In this document: in pieces, positions 16,531 to 25,707 of the stretch
Position numbering within the stretch: the stretch's first letter is position 1
Layout: every line of letters starts with the position of its first letter
From: CAYJXJ01 sp964374095
Lineage (GTDB): Bacteria > Elusimicrobiota > Elusimicrobia > UBA1565 > UBA9628
Assembly: GCA_964374095.1 (NCBI GenBank)
Contig: CAYJXJ010000007.1
Span: forward strand, 1-53,839
DNA: 53,839 nt
Direction of reading: 5' to 3'
Position numbers and translations under genes: made by a program
The notes under the pieces: generated by a model
The model's database searches: none
What the model saw: the letters and a program-made list of their open reading frames with translations, nothing else
Told to the model about the DNA's origin: nothing

Positions 16531-18173
16531 CAGGGGCGGGACCTCAGCAGTTGGGCCAGGATCTCGGAGGTCCCGCTCGGGCGGGACCGGGGGTCGCAGG
16601 CCAGGCACTGGGTGATGAGCCGGCGCAGGTTCTCGGGGACCGCGGGGGGCAGCGGGGCGAAGGCGTGGCGCTCCTTTTGGGAGAGGTAGTCGGGCCCCGG
16701 GAAAGGCAGGCGGCCCGCGAGCAGTTCGTAGGCCGTCACGCCGAGTGAGTAGAGGTCGGACTGGGGGGAGGCCTCGCCGGCGTGCTGCTCGGGGGCCATG
16801 TAGGCGGGAGTGCCGATCGCGCGCCCGTCGGCCCCCGCGCTCGTCTGGGTGTCGAGAGTGCGGGCCAGGCCGAAGTCCATGACCTTGGGATAGCCCTTGG
16901 CGTTGAGCATGATGTTGGGGGATTTGAGATCGCGGTGGATGATCCCCTTCTCGTGGGCGTAGGAGAGCGCCTCGCACACCCGGCTGAGCATGCGGACGCA
17001 TTCCGCGGGCGCGAAGGGTCCCTTGCGGTCGACGGCCTCGGACAACGTCTCTCCGTCGACGTACTCGAAAATGAGGTAGACCTCCTTGTCGACGATGACG
17101 ATGTCGTGGATCGCCACGATATAGGGATGCGTGAGGTTGGCCACGACCCGCGCCTCGCGCACGAAGCGCTCGCGCAGGGCCTCGTTGAGGGTGATGGCCG
17201 CATGCATCTTCTTGATCGCCACGTCGCGCATGAGCGTCCGGTCCCAGCCCTTGTACACCATCCCCATGCCGCCCGCCCCGAGGGGCTCGCGGATCTCGAA
17301 CTTCTCCTTCAGGATCGCGCCGGTTCCGGGAGCGGCCTCGGCGCGGGCGGCGCTTGCCGCCTTGACGGAGCCCAGGAAGGCATCCACCCGCGAGAACTCG
17401 GGCGGGGCGGCCTCCTGGAGCGACTTCAGGCGCTCCCGGCAATCGCGGTGGGAGGCGTTGCTCCCGAGTATGCTCTGGTAGACCTCGCGGGCTCGGCCGT
17501 ACTTGCCGTCCTTCTCGCAGCAGAGGGCGAATTGGTAGCTGAACTCGGGTTCGGCGGCGGCCGCCGGGACCGCCGACCCTTCCCGGAACAGCCTGTCGGC
17601 GAGGTTGAAATTATCCATCTGATGGCACAGGCGCATGGCCAGGATGTAGTCGTCGGCGGCCAGGGGAAGGGCGCGGCGCTCGACCAGGCAGCGAAGCGCG
17701 AGTTTTGCGTGGCCCGCCTGGGTCAGGGCCAGCGCGAAATGGACCCGGTGGTGATCGGGGACGGCGTCGAGATTGAAATCGGCGAGCTCGTTGAGGGCAT
17801 TGAGGGCCGCTACGAGGATGGGGTAGTCGGCCGGATCGGGGGACGGCTTGAGCCTGAGCAAGGCCTGCGCGGTCCGGTACTCGTAGAGTTCCACCAAGGC
17901 GGCGGCGTAGACCGAGAGGGTCCGGGCCGGCGCGGCGCGCAGTTCCTCGATAAACTGCGTCGTGAGGCCGGCGGTGGAATAGCCCTGGGCGATCTGCCGC
18001 GCCCGGGCCGGGTCGCCTGCCGCGGCGAGTATCTCCGGCGCGCTGGGAACCGGCGCGTGAGCTTGGGGAGCGGGGGCGTGGGCCCGGTCGCCGGGGGCGC
18101 GCGTCCACCAGAAGATGAAAGCGGCGAGAGCGGCGAGAGCTACCGGGACCAGCAGGGCCACCTCGCCGCTCAT
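16530..18173 (-). CDS. Membrane-anchored TPR protein with C-terminal Ser/Thr kinase domain
   Basis: 547 residues. One N-terminal membrane helix (VALLVPVALAALAAFIFWW) is followed by a helical TPR-like region (about 60-270; YEYRTAQALLRLKP, KYGRAREVYQSILG). A full Hanks-type kinase covers about 290-545: GAGGMGMVYKG, VAIKKM, HRDLKSPNIML, DFGLA, GTPAYMAPEQ and SDLYSLG. The order is unusual, since bacterial Hanks kinases commonly place the kinase N-terminal to TM and sensor domains. It is coupled to the GspE-type ATPase downstream, whose MshEN domain often binds nucleotide signals. Phosphorylation of the secretion machinery is a reasonable but untested inference. Confidence 0.9.
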   Translation of the reverse strand: MSGEVALLVPVALAALAAFIFWWTRAPGDRAHAPAPQAHAPVPSAPEILAAAGDPARARQIAQGYSTAGLTTQFIEELRAAPARTLSVYAAALVELYEYRTAQALLRLKPSPDPADYPILVAALNALNELADFNLDAVPDHHRVHFALALTQAGHAKLALRCLVERRALPLAADDYILAMRLCHQMDNFNLADRLFREGSAVPAAAAEPEFSYQFALCCEKDGKYGRAREVYQSILGSNASHRDCRERLKSLQEAAPPEFSRVDAFLGSVKAASAARAEAAPGTGAILKEKFEIREPLGAGGMGMVYKGWDRTLMRDVAIKKMHAAITLNEALRERFVREARVVANLTHPYIVAIHDIVIVDKEVYLIFEYVDGETLSEAVDRKGPFAPAECVRMLSRVCEALSYAHEKGIIHRDLKSPNIMLNAKGYPKVMDFGLARTLDTQTSAGADGRAIGTPAYMAPEQHAGEASPQSDLYSLGVTAYELLAGRLPFPGPDYLSQKERHAFAPLPPAVPENLRRLITQCLACDPRSRPSGTSEILAQLLRSRP

Positions 18174-18225
18174 ATGTCTAGTCTAGCCCCTAAGATGGGA
18201 AACGGTCAAGGAGCCGCGAGTCCAA

Positions 18226-19242
18226 TCAAGATGCGCGCGGCGCCTCCACCGGGAGGGGGGCCGCGCGGGGGTTCCCGGCCGACGGCCAGGCCGGGGCTTC
18301 CAGCGTCCGCAAGGCCGCGCTCTTGGCCTTGAGCCCGGAGACGTCCGGGACGACGGAGTACAGGGCCGCGCCCGCGGCGGGCTTATACCAGCACAGCGGT
18401 CTGAGCCCCACCGAGAAGCCTCCGCTCGCGGTGCAGGTTCCGGGCACCGCGTTGGTGTCATCGACCCCCTCCGCGACCGGCTTGGCGCACACCGAGCCCT
18501 GGAAGTAGGTGTCCAGGCGGCACTGGGTGCCCGGGTGGCGGTCGTCGGTGGTGGCGACCACCTTCGGGTCGGGCGTGGCGAAGCTGGGCATGTTGGGCTC
18601 CCGGCGCAGCTCCTTGAAGAGCACCGAGACCGACATCCCGCCCAGGGACCCGCGCAGGCACGCGGCCGCGTCGGCCTCGTTGGCGTGGGACTTGGCGCAG
18701 GCCTTTTGCGCGAAGGCGTCCTTGATGTCGGCGCGGGTGAAGTCAGCGCTCCCCGAATCCGCGAAGACCAGGCGCAGGCACTTCAGGTTGGCGAAGTAGT
18801 CGGACTGGCCCTCGTTGGAAGCCCAGGTTCCCGACCATCCGGAGTACTTGGGAAAGCCCCCGAGGTGATGTCCCATCTCATGGCAGGCCACCAGGGCGAA
18901 GCCGTCCTGGGTGATGGCCTGGTGCCGGGCCAGGCCGCCGTACATGTTGATGATGTAGGTGCTGCCCTGGCGTTGGGCCGAGGCGTTGACCGTGGGGTTG
19001 TCCCAAAGCCTGTTGATCTGCAGGGTCCCCCCCTTGGCTTTCACGATGGGCGCGTAGATCTCCTGCACCCGGTCGAGGACCTGGTTGAATTGCTCTTGTG
19101 ATATTCCTTTCGCCGACACGTCCCCGACCGGGATCTTCCAGTCGTTCTCCGGCAAGAAGCCTTCGCACAGCTCCCGGGTGCCGGGGTTTGCCGCGTAGAC
19201 CAACGCCGCCAGCACGAACAGCACCGCGCTCTTTCTGATCAT
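18226..19242 (-). CDS. Secreted zinc metalloprotease
   Basis: 338 residues from ATG 19242. The signal peptide is MIRKSAVLFVLAALVYA. The zincin motif HEMGHH is at 121-126 (HExxH), with a downstream ASNEGQSDYFA block whose Glu144 or Asp148 can act as third ligand. The mature protein is cysteine-rich (CEGF, CLRL, CAKS, CLRG, CRLD, CAKP, CTAS, CWYK), implying disulfides in an extracytoplasmic location. I do not recognise a precise MEROPS family; similar exported proteases recur in uncultured Elusimicrobia-like genomes as far as I recall. The upstream region is shared with the divergent M28 gene. Confidence 0.75.
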   Translation of the reverse strand: MIRKSAVLFVLAALVYAANPGTRELCEGFLPENDWKIPVGDVSAKGISQEQFNQVLDRVQEIYAPIVKAKGGTLQINRLWDNPTVNASAQRQGSTYIINMYGGLARHQAITQDGFALVACHEMGHHLGGFPKYSGWSGTWASNEGQSDYFANLKCLRLVFADSGSADFTRADIKDAFAQKACAKSHANEADAAACLRGSLGGMSVSVLFKELRREPNMPSFATPDPKVVATTDDRHPGTQCRLDTYFQGSVCAKPVAEGVDDTNAVPGTCTASGGFSVGLRPLCWYKPAAGAALYSVVPDVSGLKAKSAALRTLEAPAWPSAGNPRAAPLPVEAPRAS

Positions 19243-19347
19243 CCACCCTCCCCCCCGGCCACCCCGCAAACTCACCGGGGGTTGGCCGGGACCATGGTTT
19301 TGTGTAGCACATTGGCCCGGGCGGTGTCGAGCCTTTTTAGGACCTAA

Positions 19348-19367
19348 GGCCTAGACGCGGCTAGGCC
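19348..19367. promoter_or_regulatory. Inverted repeat in a divergent promoter region
   Basis: GGCCTAG-ACGCGG-CTAGGCC, a perfect 7-bp stem between the divergent metalloprotease and M28 peptidase genes. There is no T-tract, so it is an operator candidate rather than a terminator. Confidence 0.35.
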
Positions 19368-19434
19368 CAATGGCCCCGATGGCATTTCGCTCCCGGGCTT
19401 GATAGGATGGGGATGCGTGGAAGATCGGGGGATC

Positions 19435-20961
19435 GTGTCGGGCCGGTTCTATTCCGCCGTGCTGTGGGTTGTCGCCGCCGCGGTTTTGCTCAGCGCGGCC
19501 CTTTATTGGGTTCTCCTTGATGAAGGAGGGGTTGGGACGGCGCGATCGGCGTGGGCGATGCTGGCCGCCGCGGCAATCTTCCGGGTCCGGGGGTCGCGGG
19601 ACGCGGGCGGCTTTTGGAATGGCGAGCGAAGCCGTCTGGCGGCCATGGGCTCGGCCCTGTGGGGGGTCTACGTATGGGGCGTTTCCACGCAATCGACGAT
19701 CTGGTTTCTGGATTTGTTCCTCTTCATGTTGGTGCCCATCCTCTTGCTCTTCCGGGAGCGTACTCCCTGCCTCGCCGGGGCCGTGGGCGTCCTGGGGGCC
19801 GTGCTGTTTCGCCACGCGCCGAACCGGATCCTGACCGCGGCTTTGGACCTCGGCATGATCGCGTGGTTGATGGCGGGCGGCGCGCGGCGCCTTCAGGAAT
19901 GGCGCTCGCGCCCGGGGCCGGCGCGGCCGCCCTCTCCGGCCCGGCGGACCGTCATCGCCGCCGCGCTCCTCGCCTTTCTGGGAGCGTATTTTGCGCGTCC
20001 GCTATGGTACATGGTCAACCCGGAGGCCCGGCGGCGGGCCCTGGCGGGTCTTGAGCCCGTGCCGCCGCCGCAGGCCGGCCTGTCGCCGCAGGCCGAGCGG
20101 CTGCGGCGGCATGTAGTCGCGCTCGCCGATGTAATCGGCGAGCGCTCGGCTTATCTGCCGGGCGCGCAAGGCAAGGCCAAGGATTACATCATGGGCCGGT
20201 TCCGGGAGCTGGGCCTCGATCCCCAGGCTCTGGAATACCGGCCCGCAAAGGCGGGGGATTTCTTGCGGCGGGAGCCTTACTACAACGTCGAGGCACGGCT
20301 TGCCGGCCGAGGAACGGACTCGGCCGGGGTGTGGATCGTGGGCGCGCACTACGACACCGCGCCGGGCACGCCGGGCGCCGACGACAACGCCAGCGGCGTG
20401 GCCGTTTTGCTGGAGACCGCGCGTTCTCTCCAGGAGAGTCCGCTTGCCTCCGGGGTCCGGTTCGTGGCCTTTGGAACCGAGGAGCCTCCGGCCTTCGGCT
20501 CGCGGGATATGGGCAGTTATCGATACGCCCGCGGGCTCGAAGCGGAGGGCGCGCGGGCGCGGGGCCTCATCAACCTCGAGATGCTGGGCTACTACAACGA
20601 CAAGCCCGGCTCCCAGCTTTACCCGCCGATACTCAACCTCCTGTATCCGGACCGCGGCGACTTCGTGGGCATCGTGAGCAATATCTCGAGCATGGGCCTG
20701 ATGTTCTCTTTTAGAAAAGCGTGGAGGGGGAGCTCCGACTTCCCGATCGAGGCGATCGTCCTGCCGTCGGTGCTTTCGAGCCTGGCGCTTTCCGACCAGC
20801 TCAATTTTTGGTCGGAGGGATTGCCGGCCCTCACCCTCTCCGACGGGGGATATTTCCGCACCCCGCACTACCACCAGGACTCCGATGTCGCCCAGACCCT
20901 CGACTACGAGCGCATGGCGCGGGTGGCCCGGGCCCTGATCGAGACCCTGCGCGGCCTCTAA
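19435..20961 (+). CDS. M28-family metallopeptidase with N-terminal membrane domain
   Basis: About 508 residues. Four or five hydrophobic helices (about 1-195; LWVVAAAVLLSAALYWVLL, WFLDLFLFMLVPILLLF, VIAAALLAFLGAYFA) precede an extracytoplasmic peptidase domain. The di-zinc ligands are visible: GAHYDT (His), ADDNASG (Asp), FGTEEPPAFGS (Glu), INLEMLGYY (Glu) and the C-terminal HYHQDSD (His). Typical members are aminopeptidases or glutaminyl-cyclase-like enzymes. The start is uncertain: GTG 19435, GTG 19417 or TTG 19399. I chose 19435 because GGGGG precedes it and the first helix begins at once. It converges with the Omp85-like gene (4-nt overlap). Confidence 0.85.
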   Translation: MSGRFYSAVLWVVAAAVLLSAALYWVLLDEGGVGTARSAWAMLAAAAIFRVRGSRDAGGFWNGERSRLAAMGSALWGVYVWGVSTQSTIWFLDLFLFMLVPILLLFRERTPCLAGAVGVLGAVLFRHAPNRILTAALDLGMIAWLMAGGARRLQEWRSRPGPARPPSPARRTVIAAALLAFLGAYFARPLWYMVNPEARRRALAGLEPVPPPQAGLSPQAERLRRHVVALADVIGERSAYLPGAQGKAKDYIMGRFRELGLDPQALEYRPAKAGDFLRREPYYNVEARLAGRGTDSAGVWIVGAHYDTAPGTPGADDNASGVAVLLETARSLQESPLASGVRFVAFGTEEPPAFGSRDMGSYRYARGLEAEGARARGLINLEMLGYYNDKPGSQLYPPILNLLYPDRGDFVGIVSNISSMGLMFSFRKAWRGSSDFPIEAIVLPSVLSSLALSDQLNFWSEGLPALTLSDGGYFRTPHYHQDSDVAQTLDYERMARVARALIETLRGL

Positions 20962-22760
20962 AACCGGCCGCCGAGGACGCCCGAGAGCTGCGAGTCGCGG
21001 TCGTCGAAGCTGTGGGTGTAGGTCAGGCCCAGGGGGATCGGAAAACGCCAGAAGCGGTACCCGAAGCCGAATCCCGCGCCCATCTTGGCGCGGGTCCCGC
21101 GGTCGGCGGCCACGGCGCCGTCGCCGAAGAGAATTCCCTGCCAGACTCCGCGGCGCGTCATGCGGAAGGGATGGGAGTAGCGGATCCCCATCCCCGCCGT
21201 GGAGTGGCCGCGGAACTCGCGGGCATAGTTTCCCTGGAGGAGCGCGCTCGTGGCGAGCAGCCGCGCCGGGGGCAGGCCCCAGCCGCGGCCGCCCGCGACC
21301 TCGACGGTGAATTGCTGCTGCCGCCCCCAGGACCGCGCGATCCCGGCCCGGGCGCGCAAGGCGCTGAAGGCGAAGTCCGCTCCCGTGGCGCGGCCGGCCT
21401 GGGAGGCCCTGACGTCCGCCCAGGGGTCGTAGCGAGGCCGGGGCAGGGGCTTGAGCCGCTCCTCGATGTCCGCCATGCCAAAGCCCAGCACCGCGCCGAG
21501 ATCCGTGGCGTCCACCGGGCCGCCGGCGCGCAGGCCCCAGTTGGCCGCGAACGTCAACTGGCTGTAGCGGCCCGAATCCGGGGGCGGGAGGTTGAGCTTG
21601 GGGGCGTAGCGGATCATGGAGTAGTCCCAGCCGAACTTCGCCGCCAGGCGCGCCCCCATGACCGTGAGCGGCAGCCCGAACTCAAGCGCGCCGCTTTCCT
21701 CGCTCTTGAGGTAGGTCGAGTTCAGGAAGCCGAAATTACCGGCCTTGTTCTGGTCGACGGGCGCGCCGAGGCCCCCCGGGGCGCTGAAGCCTCCGTCTTC
21801 GTAGGAGCGTTCCTCGGCGCGGTGGCGCTCATGCGACGCCTCGATCGAGTAGTCCAGCCAGGAGCCCCCGAAGCCCGCCCTCCGGCCATGGGTGCTCTGC
21901 AGGCCCATTATGAAGAGCGATTCCGAGCGCCGCAGGACATTGCGTCCGGCCACGTAGAGGCCCGCCCGGGCGCCGCCCGCGCCTAGGGCCCCGAATGGAA
22001 AGGGGACCAGGTACCAGCCGTCGCGCACGAAGATCTGGACGTCGGCCTCGCCCGCGCCGGCGGGGGAGGAGGAGACCGCGATCTGCTTGAAGAGCTGCAG
22101 ACGGTACAGGCTCTCGCGCGCCTGCCATAGGCCGTCCGGCTGCAGGTTGTCGCCCTCTTTGAAGGGGAGCACGCGCCGCAGGACCCAAGCCTGGGTCCGG
22201 TTTCCGTGGAAAATAATGGCGCGGATGCGCGCGGGCGGGGCCGACGGGTCGGGAAGGACGCTGCCCCGGGCGAGGCCCTCTTCCGTGGTGTTTCGGGAAA
22301 TGCCTTTTTGGAGGTCCCGGTCCGCGGCGGGCCCCGGACCCAGGGCTGTCCCGGCCTTGAAGGCGCGGCTGGCCTGGGTAAAGCGCGACTGGCGCGACAA
22401 CGCGGTCCCCAACCCGGCCAGCAGCCGGGCCCGCGCCTCGCCTTTGATTTTGAGCTTGATCACGATGCCCAGGCCCTTCTGGAACGCCTCGTGGGCCTGC
22501 GCGTCTTCCCGCAAGTCTAGAAAGATCCGGCCCAGCCGCTCGCAGATGTCGGCCAGTTCCGCGCTGTCGGGCGGGGCCGCGAGCTCGGCGGCGCGCAGCT
22601 CGATGACGGCCTCGGAGAGGCGCTCCTCGGCCAGGTGGATTTCGGCCGCGCGCAGGCGCCGGGCCACGTCACCCTTGGCGGGGACGGCGGGGGAGCCGGA
22701 TTGCCCCCAAACCCGGCCGCAGGCGGCGAGGATGCACAGCAAGAGGCGGGCGCGCTTCAT
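20958..22760 (-). CDS. Omp85/BamA-like outer-membrane protein with TPR N-terminus
   Basis: 600 residues from ATG 22760. A signal peptide (LLLCILAACGRVWG) is followed by TPR-like helices (about 30-170) and one POTRA-like segment (about 190-275; IRAIIFHGNRTQAWVLRRVLPF, SLYRLQLFKQIAV, VQIFVRD). A C-terminal beta-barrel rich in Gly and aromatic strands ends in YTHSFDDRDSQLSGVLGGRF, with the terminal Phe used for BAM recognition. Only one POTRA and added TPRs distinguish it from BamA itself. It may be a patatin-associated or TamA-like surface antigen variant. It is divergent from the large secreted protein at 22956. Confidence 0.8.
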   Translation of the reverse strand: MKRARLLLCILAACGRVWGQSGSPAVPAKGDVARRLRAAEIHLAEERLSEAVIELRAAELAAPPDSAELADICERLGRIFLDLREDAQAHEAFQKGLGIVIKLKIKGEARARLLAGLGTALSRQSRFTQASRAFKAGTALGPGPAADRDLQKGISRNTTEEGLARGSVLPDPSAPPARIRAIIFHGNRTQAWVLRRVLPFKEGDNLQPDGLWQARESLYRLQLFKQIAVSSSPAGAGEADVQIFVRDGWYLVPFPFGALGAGGARAGLYVAGRNVLRRSESLFIMGLQSTHGRRAGFGGSWLDYSIEASHERHRAEERSYEDGGFSAPGGLGAPVDQNKAGNFGFLNSTYLKSEESGALEFGLPLTVMGARLAAKFGWDYSMIRYAPKLNLPPPDSGRYSQLTFAANWGLRAGGPVDATDLGAVLGFGMADIEERLKPLPRPRYDPWADVRASQAGRATGADFAFSALRARAGIARSWGRQQQFTVEVAGGRGWGLPPARLLATSALLQGNYAREFRGHSTAGMGIRYSHPFRMTRRGVWQGILFGDGAVAADRGTRAKMGAGFGFGYRFWRFPIPLGLTYTHSFDDRDSQLSGVLGGRF

Positions 22761-22770
22761 CGCCGAGGGT

Positions 22771-22788
22771 ATCCGCACCGGTGCGGAT
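22771..22788. promoter_or_regulatory. Perfect 18-bp palindrome upstream of the Omp85-like gene
   Basis: ATCCGCACCGGTGCGGAT, self-complementary without a loop, starting 11 nt before the Omp85-like ATG in the 195-bp divergent region. It is an operator candidate. Confidence 0.4.
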
Positions 22789-22955
22789 AGTCTATGAAAC
22801 CCCGCGCCTTCAATACTTGCCTGCGCCCATTATTTGAAAGCGCAGGGCGCAGGCCTTTCCATCATCTATCGACGCTGTCTCCGCGGTCCATGGGGCCTAT
22901 GGCCGGGGGCTGTTCGGCCCAGGCAATGAGGGGGCCAAACCGTTAAAATATCGTC

Positions 22956-25520
22956 GTGATAGCGGCGCTTTTCCTGCTCGCGGCGGCGGGTTTTCAGGCG
23001 CTTGCGGCGGGGGGAATTCCCGGGGGTCCGGCTCCCTACGAACGGCTGCCGTCCCCCCGCCGCGGCTTCACGCTCAACGCCGAAGTCGTCGCCCGCTACC
23101 AGTTCTCCTGGGAGGAGCTCCAGGGCATGGACCGCGGAGAGCGGCAGCGCGTGGCGGAGTGGATCGAGATCATGGAGTGGGAGCGCGAGGAGCTTGAGGC
23201 CTTGCGGGAACGCGCACTGCCGCGCGTTCGGAGGGACCGCCCCGAGACGCTCCGGCACCTCTCCCAACTACGGCCCGATTTCAGCGGGGGCTCCCGCCCC
23301 CCCATCGCGGCCGAGCCATCGCCGGTGGTCCCGGGGGTCCGCGTCGAAGGCGGGAAATTCCGGGAGCTCGGCGTGAAGAACCAGGACGCCGGCTGGCAGG
23401 CGCGCTTCGGCCTGCTCGGCGCGGGCGGCCGCAGCCCCCTGCTTGGCGAGAGCCCCTACGTCAGCCTGGAGAAATGGGGGCGGGCCCGCGGGTGGTTCGA
23501 CCGGTCCTATGCGCTTCAAGCCGGCTACCTCAATCTCGATGCGCGGCTCTATCCCAACGACGCTCCGGCCCTGGACCGCCGGATCGATTCCGCGGGCCGA
23601 TTCGGCGGCGAGACCTTCGGCGCCTCCTCGGATTTCTCGGGCCGCGGCCTTTTCATCGGCAGCGCCATGGGCCAAGTCGCCAAGACTTGGAACTTGATAG
23701 GCCCCCTTGACGTGGGGGCCGGGGCCATGGCCTTGGCGCGCATGACGGGGCCATTTCCGAACCTGGCTTTGGACCAGACCGGCGGCGCCAGCGTCAAGCT
23801 CAATGACGACAACCGCATCGCCGTGTTCGGCGGCGTGACCCAGGCCGTCGGCCTCGTGACCCGGAGCTTCTGGTCCGAGGCGATCGAGGGCGGCGGTCCC
23901 AAGATCGCCCCGCGCGTGGACTGGGGCCCGCACGTCAAGGCCGCGGCGTGGGGAAAGATCCCCTATTTGGCGTCGGCGAGCTACGTCGCCGAAGCCGGCC
24001 AACGGTGGAATCCCTGGACCACGGTGCGAAGCGTCTCGGGCTCGCTCGCCGTTCCGGCGGGGCGCGGCGAGCTTAGGCTCCAAGGCGGCTACGAGAAGGA
24101 ATCGGGAGCGGCTCTGGAGTTCAGCCGCGAACGCGCCTTCGCCGGGGTGGGCGCCCGCGTCTCTGAGAACGTCGAACTCTCGGCCACCTACGGCCGCGAT
24201 CACGCGCGGTACGGGAACGCCGCGGTCGAGAACAACTCCATCCTCCTCAAGCTTTCCATCTCTGAGCAGTCCCCCGGAGGATCGGTAAGCCTGGAGAGCC
24301 TCTTCGGCGGCCAAGACCGCCTCATCGTTTCCAATAATCGCGCCGCGGAGCTGGCGCGACGCTTGAGCGCGGAGCTATCGCGCCTGCTGGCCTTGAAGAA
24401 CATGCTCGTCGGGCCTTCGGCCTCGGCGGAAGTCTGGCAAACGGTCCAGGATGTCTGGTCGGGCCTCGATCCGGCGAGCCGCGAGCAGCTCGCGGAGCTC
24501 TATCGCCGCGGCGTCCCAAGCGGCCCGTCGCTGGATGAGATCATCTCCACCCCGGCCGCGCGCTTCGCCGAGATTGAGCGTCTGGCCGAGCTCCTGGCCG
24601 ACGCCGAGGTTCTCGAGCGCCTGGCGGCGCTGGCCCTGCGCGCGCAAATCCTGGATGCCGTCGCGGACACCAAGCTGCCGATCCTGGGCCGGCAGTTCCA
24701 GCTTGACGCCCCGCTCGTTATCGCCGCGGCGCACGCCTACGGCCTGGCTCTCACGCCCCTGCCTCCGATGACGTCCAAGGACGGCCGGGAGGTGCTGGAG
24801 CCCTGGCTCAACGGCAGGCTCGCGGAGCGTCTTGGCTGCTCCGGAAACACGGCCCAGGCCGTGACCGACTGCCTGCTGGCCAAGCTCCCCGCAGAAGAAG
24901 CCGAAGTGTTGAGGAGAACCTACGGAAAGGACATCACCAATGTTTTGCAAACCGGGGTCTCTTGGGCCGCCGATGTGGCGCGGCGCGAGATGAACGCCCT
25001 GCTCCTCCAGGTTTTTCTCGCGTCGGAGCGCCTAAACGAGCTCACCGTGGACCGCGGCCGGAGGATCGGGGACATGAACACGCTGGCGCTGATGGCCTCC
25101 TTCGCGGCTCGCGACCGCAAGGACCGCGACGACCTGGCCCCCATCCTGCGCCGGGCGTCGGCGCGAATCCAAGGCGAGTTGGCCGCGGCCGATGAGGCGC
25201 TGCGGCGGCAGCTCTCGGACTACGGCCGCGCCCGCCTCTCGGCCCTGCAGGCCGGAGGCGGCGCGAGCGTCCACATCGCGGTGCGCCCCGGCCACTGGCC
25301 GGCGCTCTTGGCCGCCTATGGCGACGAGCGGCTGTTCTCGATTATCGCCGAGTGCCGCGCCGCGCTCGCGGCGCGCTCGACTCCCGCGCGGCCCGCGCGC
25401 CTCTTGATCGAATTGAACGAGGACCCGTTTCTCAACGGACTCCGGGTCAGCACGGGGGGCGTCAACGTGGTGAGCCTTCCGGTCCGGCCGCTTCCGGCGG
25501 GTTACGAGATCGGGCTCTAA
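22956..25520 (+). CDS. Large secreted protein, unknown function
   Basis: 854 residues from GTG 22956. The signal peptide is MIAALFLLAAAGFQALA. Residues about 30-110 are charged helices (WEELQGMDRGERQRVAEWIE). About 120-440 is beta-rich, with Gly/aromatic alternating strands (WFDRSYALQAGYLNLDARLY, GELRLQGGYEKESGAALEF, VELSATYGRDHARYG) that look like an outer-membrane barrel. About 450-854 is helical and Leu/Ala/Glu-rich (LAELLADAEVLERLAALALRA). No known family is recognised. It is divergent from the Omp85-like gene and may be its functional partner. The barrel-plus-long-helical-tail layout is unusual. Confidence 0.7.
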   Translation: MIAALFLLAAAGFQALAAGGIPGGPAPYERLPSPRRGFTLNAEVVARYQFSWEELQGMDRGERQRVAEWIEIMEWEREELEALRERALPRVRRDRPETLRHLSQLRPDFSGGSRPPIAAEPSPVVPGVRVEGGKFRELGVKNQDAGWQARFGLLGAGGRSPLLGESPYVSLEKWGRARGWFDRSYALQAGYLNLDARLYPNDAPALDRRIDSAGRFGGETFGASSDFSGRGLFIGSAMGQVAKTWNLIGPLDVGAGAMALARMTGPFPNLALDQTGGASVKLNDDNRIAVFGGVTQAVGLVTRSFWSEAIEGGGPKIAPRVDWGPHVKAAAWGKIPYLASASYVAEAGQRWNPWTTVRSVSGSLAVPAGRGELRLQGGYEKESGAALEFSRERAFAGVGARVSENVELSATYGRDHARYGNAAVENNSILLKLSISEQSPGGSVSLESLFGGQDRLIVSNNRAAELARRLSAELSRLLALKNMLVGPSASAEVWQTVQDVWSGLDPASREQLAELYRRGVPSGPSLDEIISTPAARFAEIERLAELLADAEVLERLAALALRAQILDAVADTKLPILGRQFQLDAPLVIAAAHAYGLALTPLPPMTSKDGREVLEPWLNGRLAERLGCSGNTAQAVTDCLLAKLPAEEAEVLRRTYGKDITNVLQTGVSWAADVARREMNALLLQVFLASERLNELTVDRGRRIGDMNTLALMASFAARDRKDRDDLAPILRRASARIQGELAAADEALRRQLSDYGRARLSALQAGGGASVHIAVRPGHWPALLAAYGDERLFSIIAECRAALAARSTPARPARLLIELNEDPFLNGLRVSTGGVNVVSLPVRPLPAGYEIGL

Positions 25521-25707
25521 TCCTTGGCGAACAGCGCGTTTCCCTGGATCGCGGTCAGGAGGTTGTTGAAGTCGTGGGCCGCCCCGCCGACCAGGCGTTC
25601 GGCCCTGCTTGCGCGGCGGCGAGGCTTGCCATGAAGGCCCCGACCGCCGGGACCAGCGACGCGACCCGCGCCCAATCGCAGGGCGTCCCTGAACCCATGC
25701 GGTTCAT
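25517..25707 (-). pseudogene. Frameshifted histidine-kinase remnant (orphan H-box)
   Basis: ATG 25707 overlaps the end of the upstream kinase (ATGA). The frame first gives MNRMGSGTPCDWARVASL and so on. After a frameshift near 25600, another frame gives RLVGGAAHDFNNLLTAIQGN, an HisKA H-box, then FAKD and a stop at 25517-25519. The total length is not a multiple of three. It is the remnant of a second kinase, or a deletion product, that was once translationally coupled to the 25704-26999 kinase. Confidence 0.55.

Noticed and set aside
20002..20874. Minus-strand ORF inside the M28 peptidase
   Set aside because: Shadow of a gene with all peptidase motifs on the plus strand. Low-complexity basic product.
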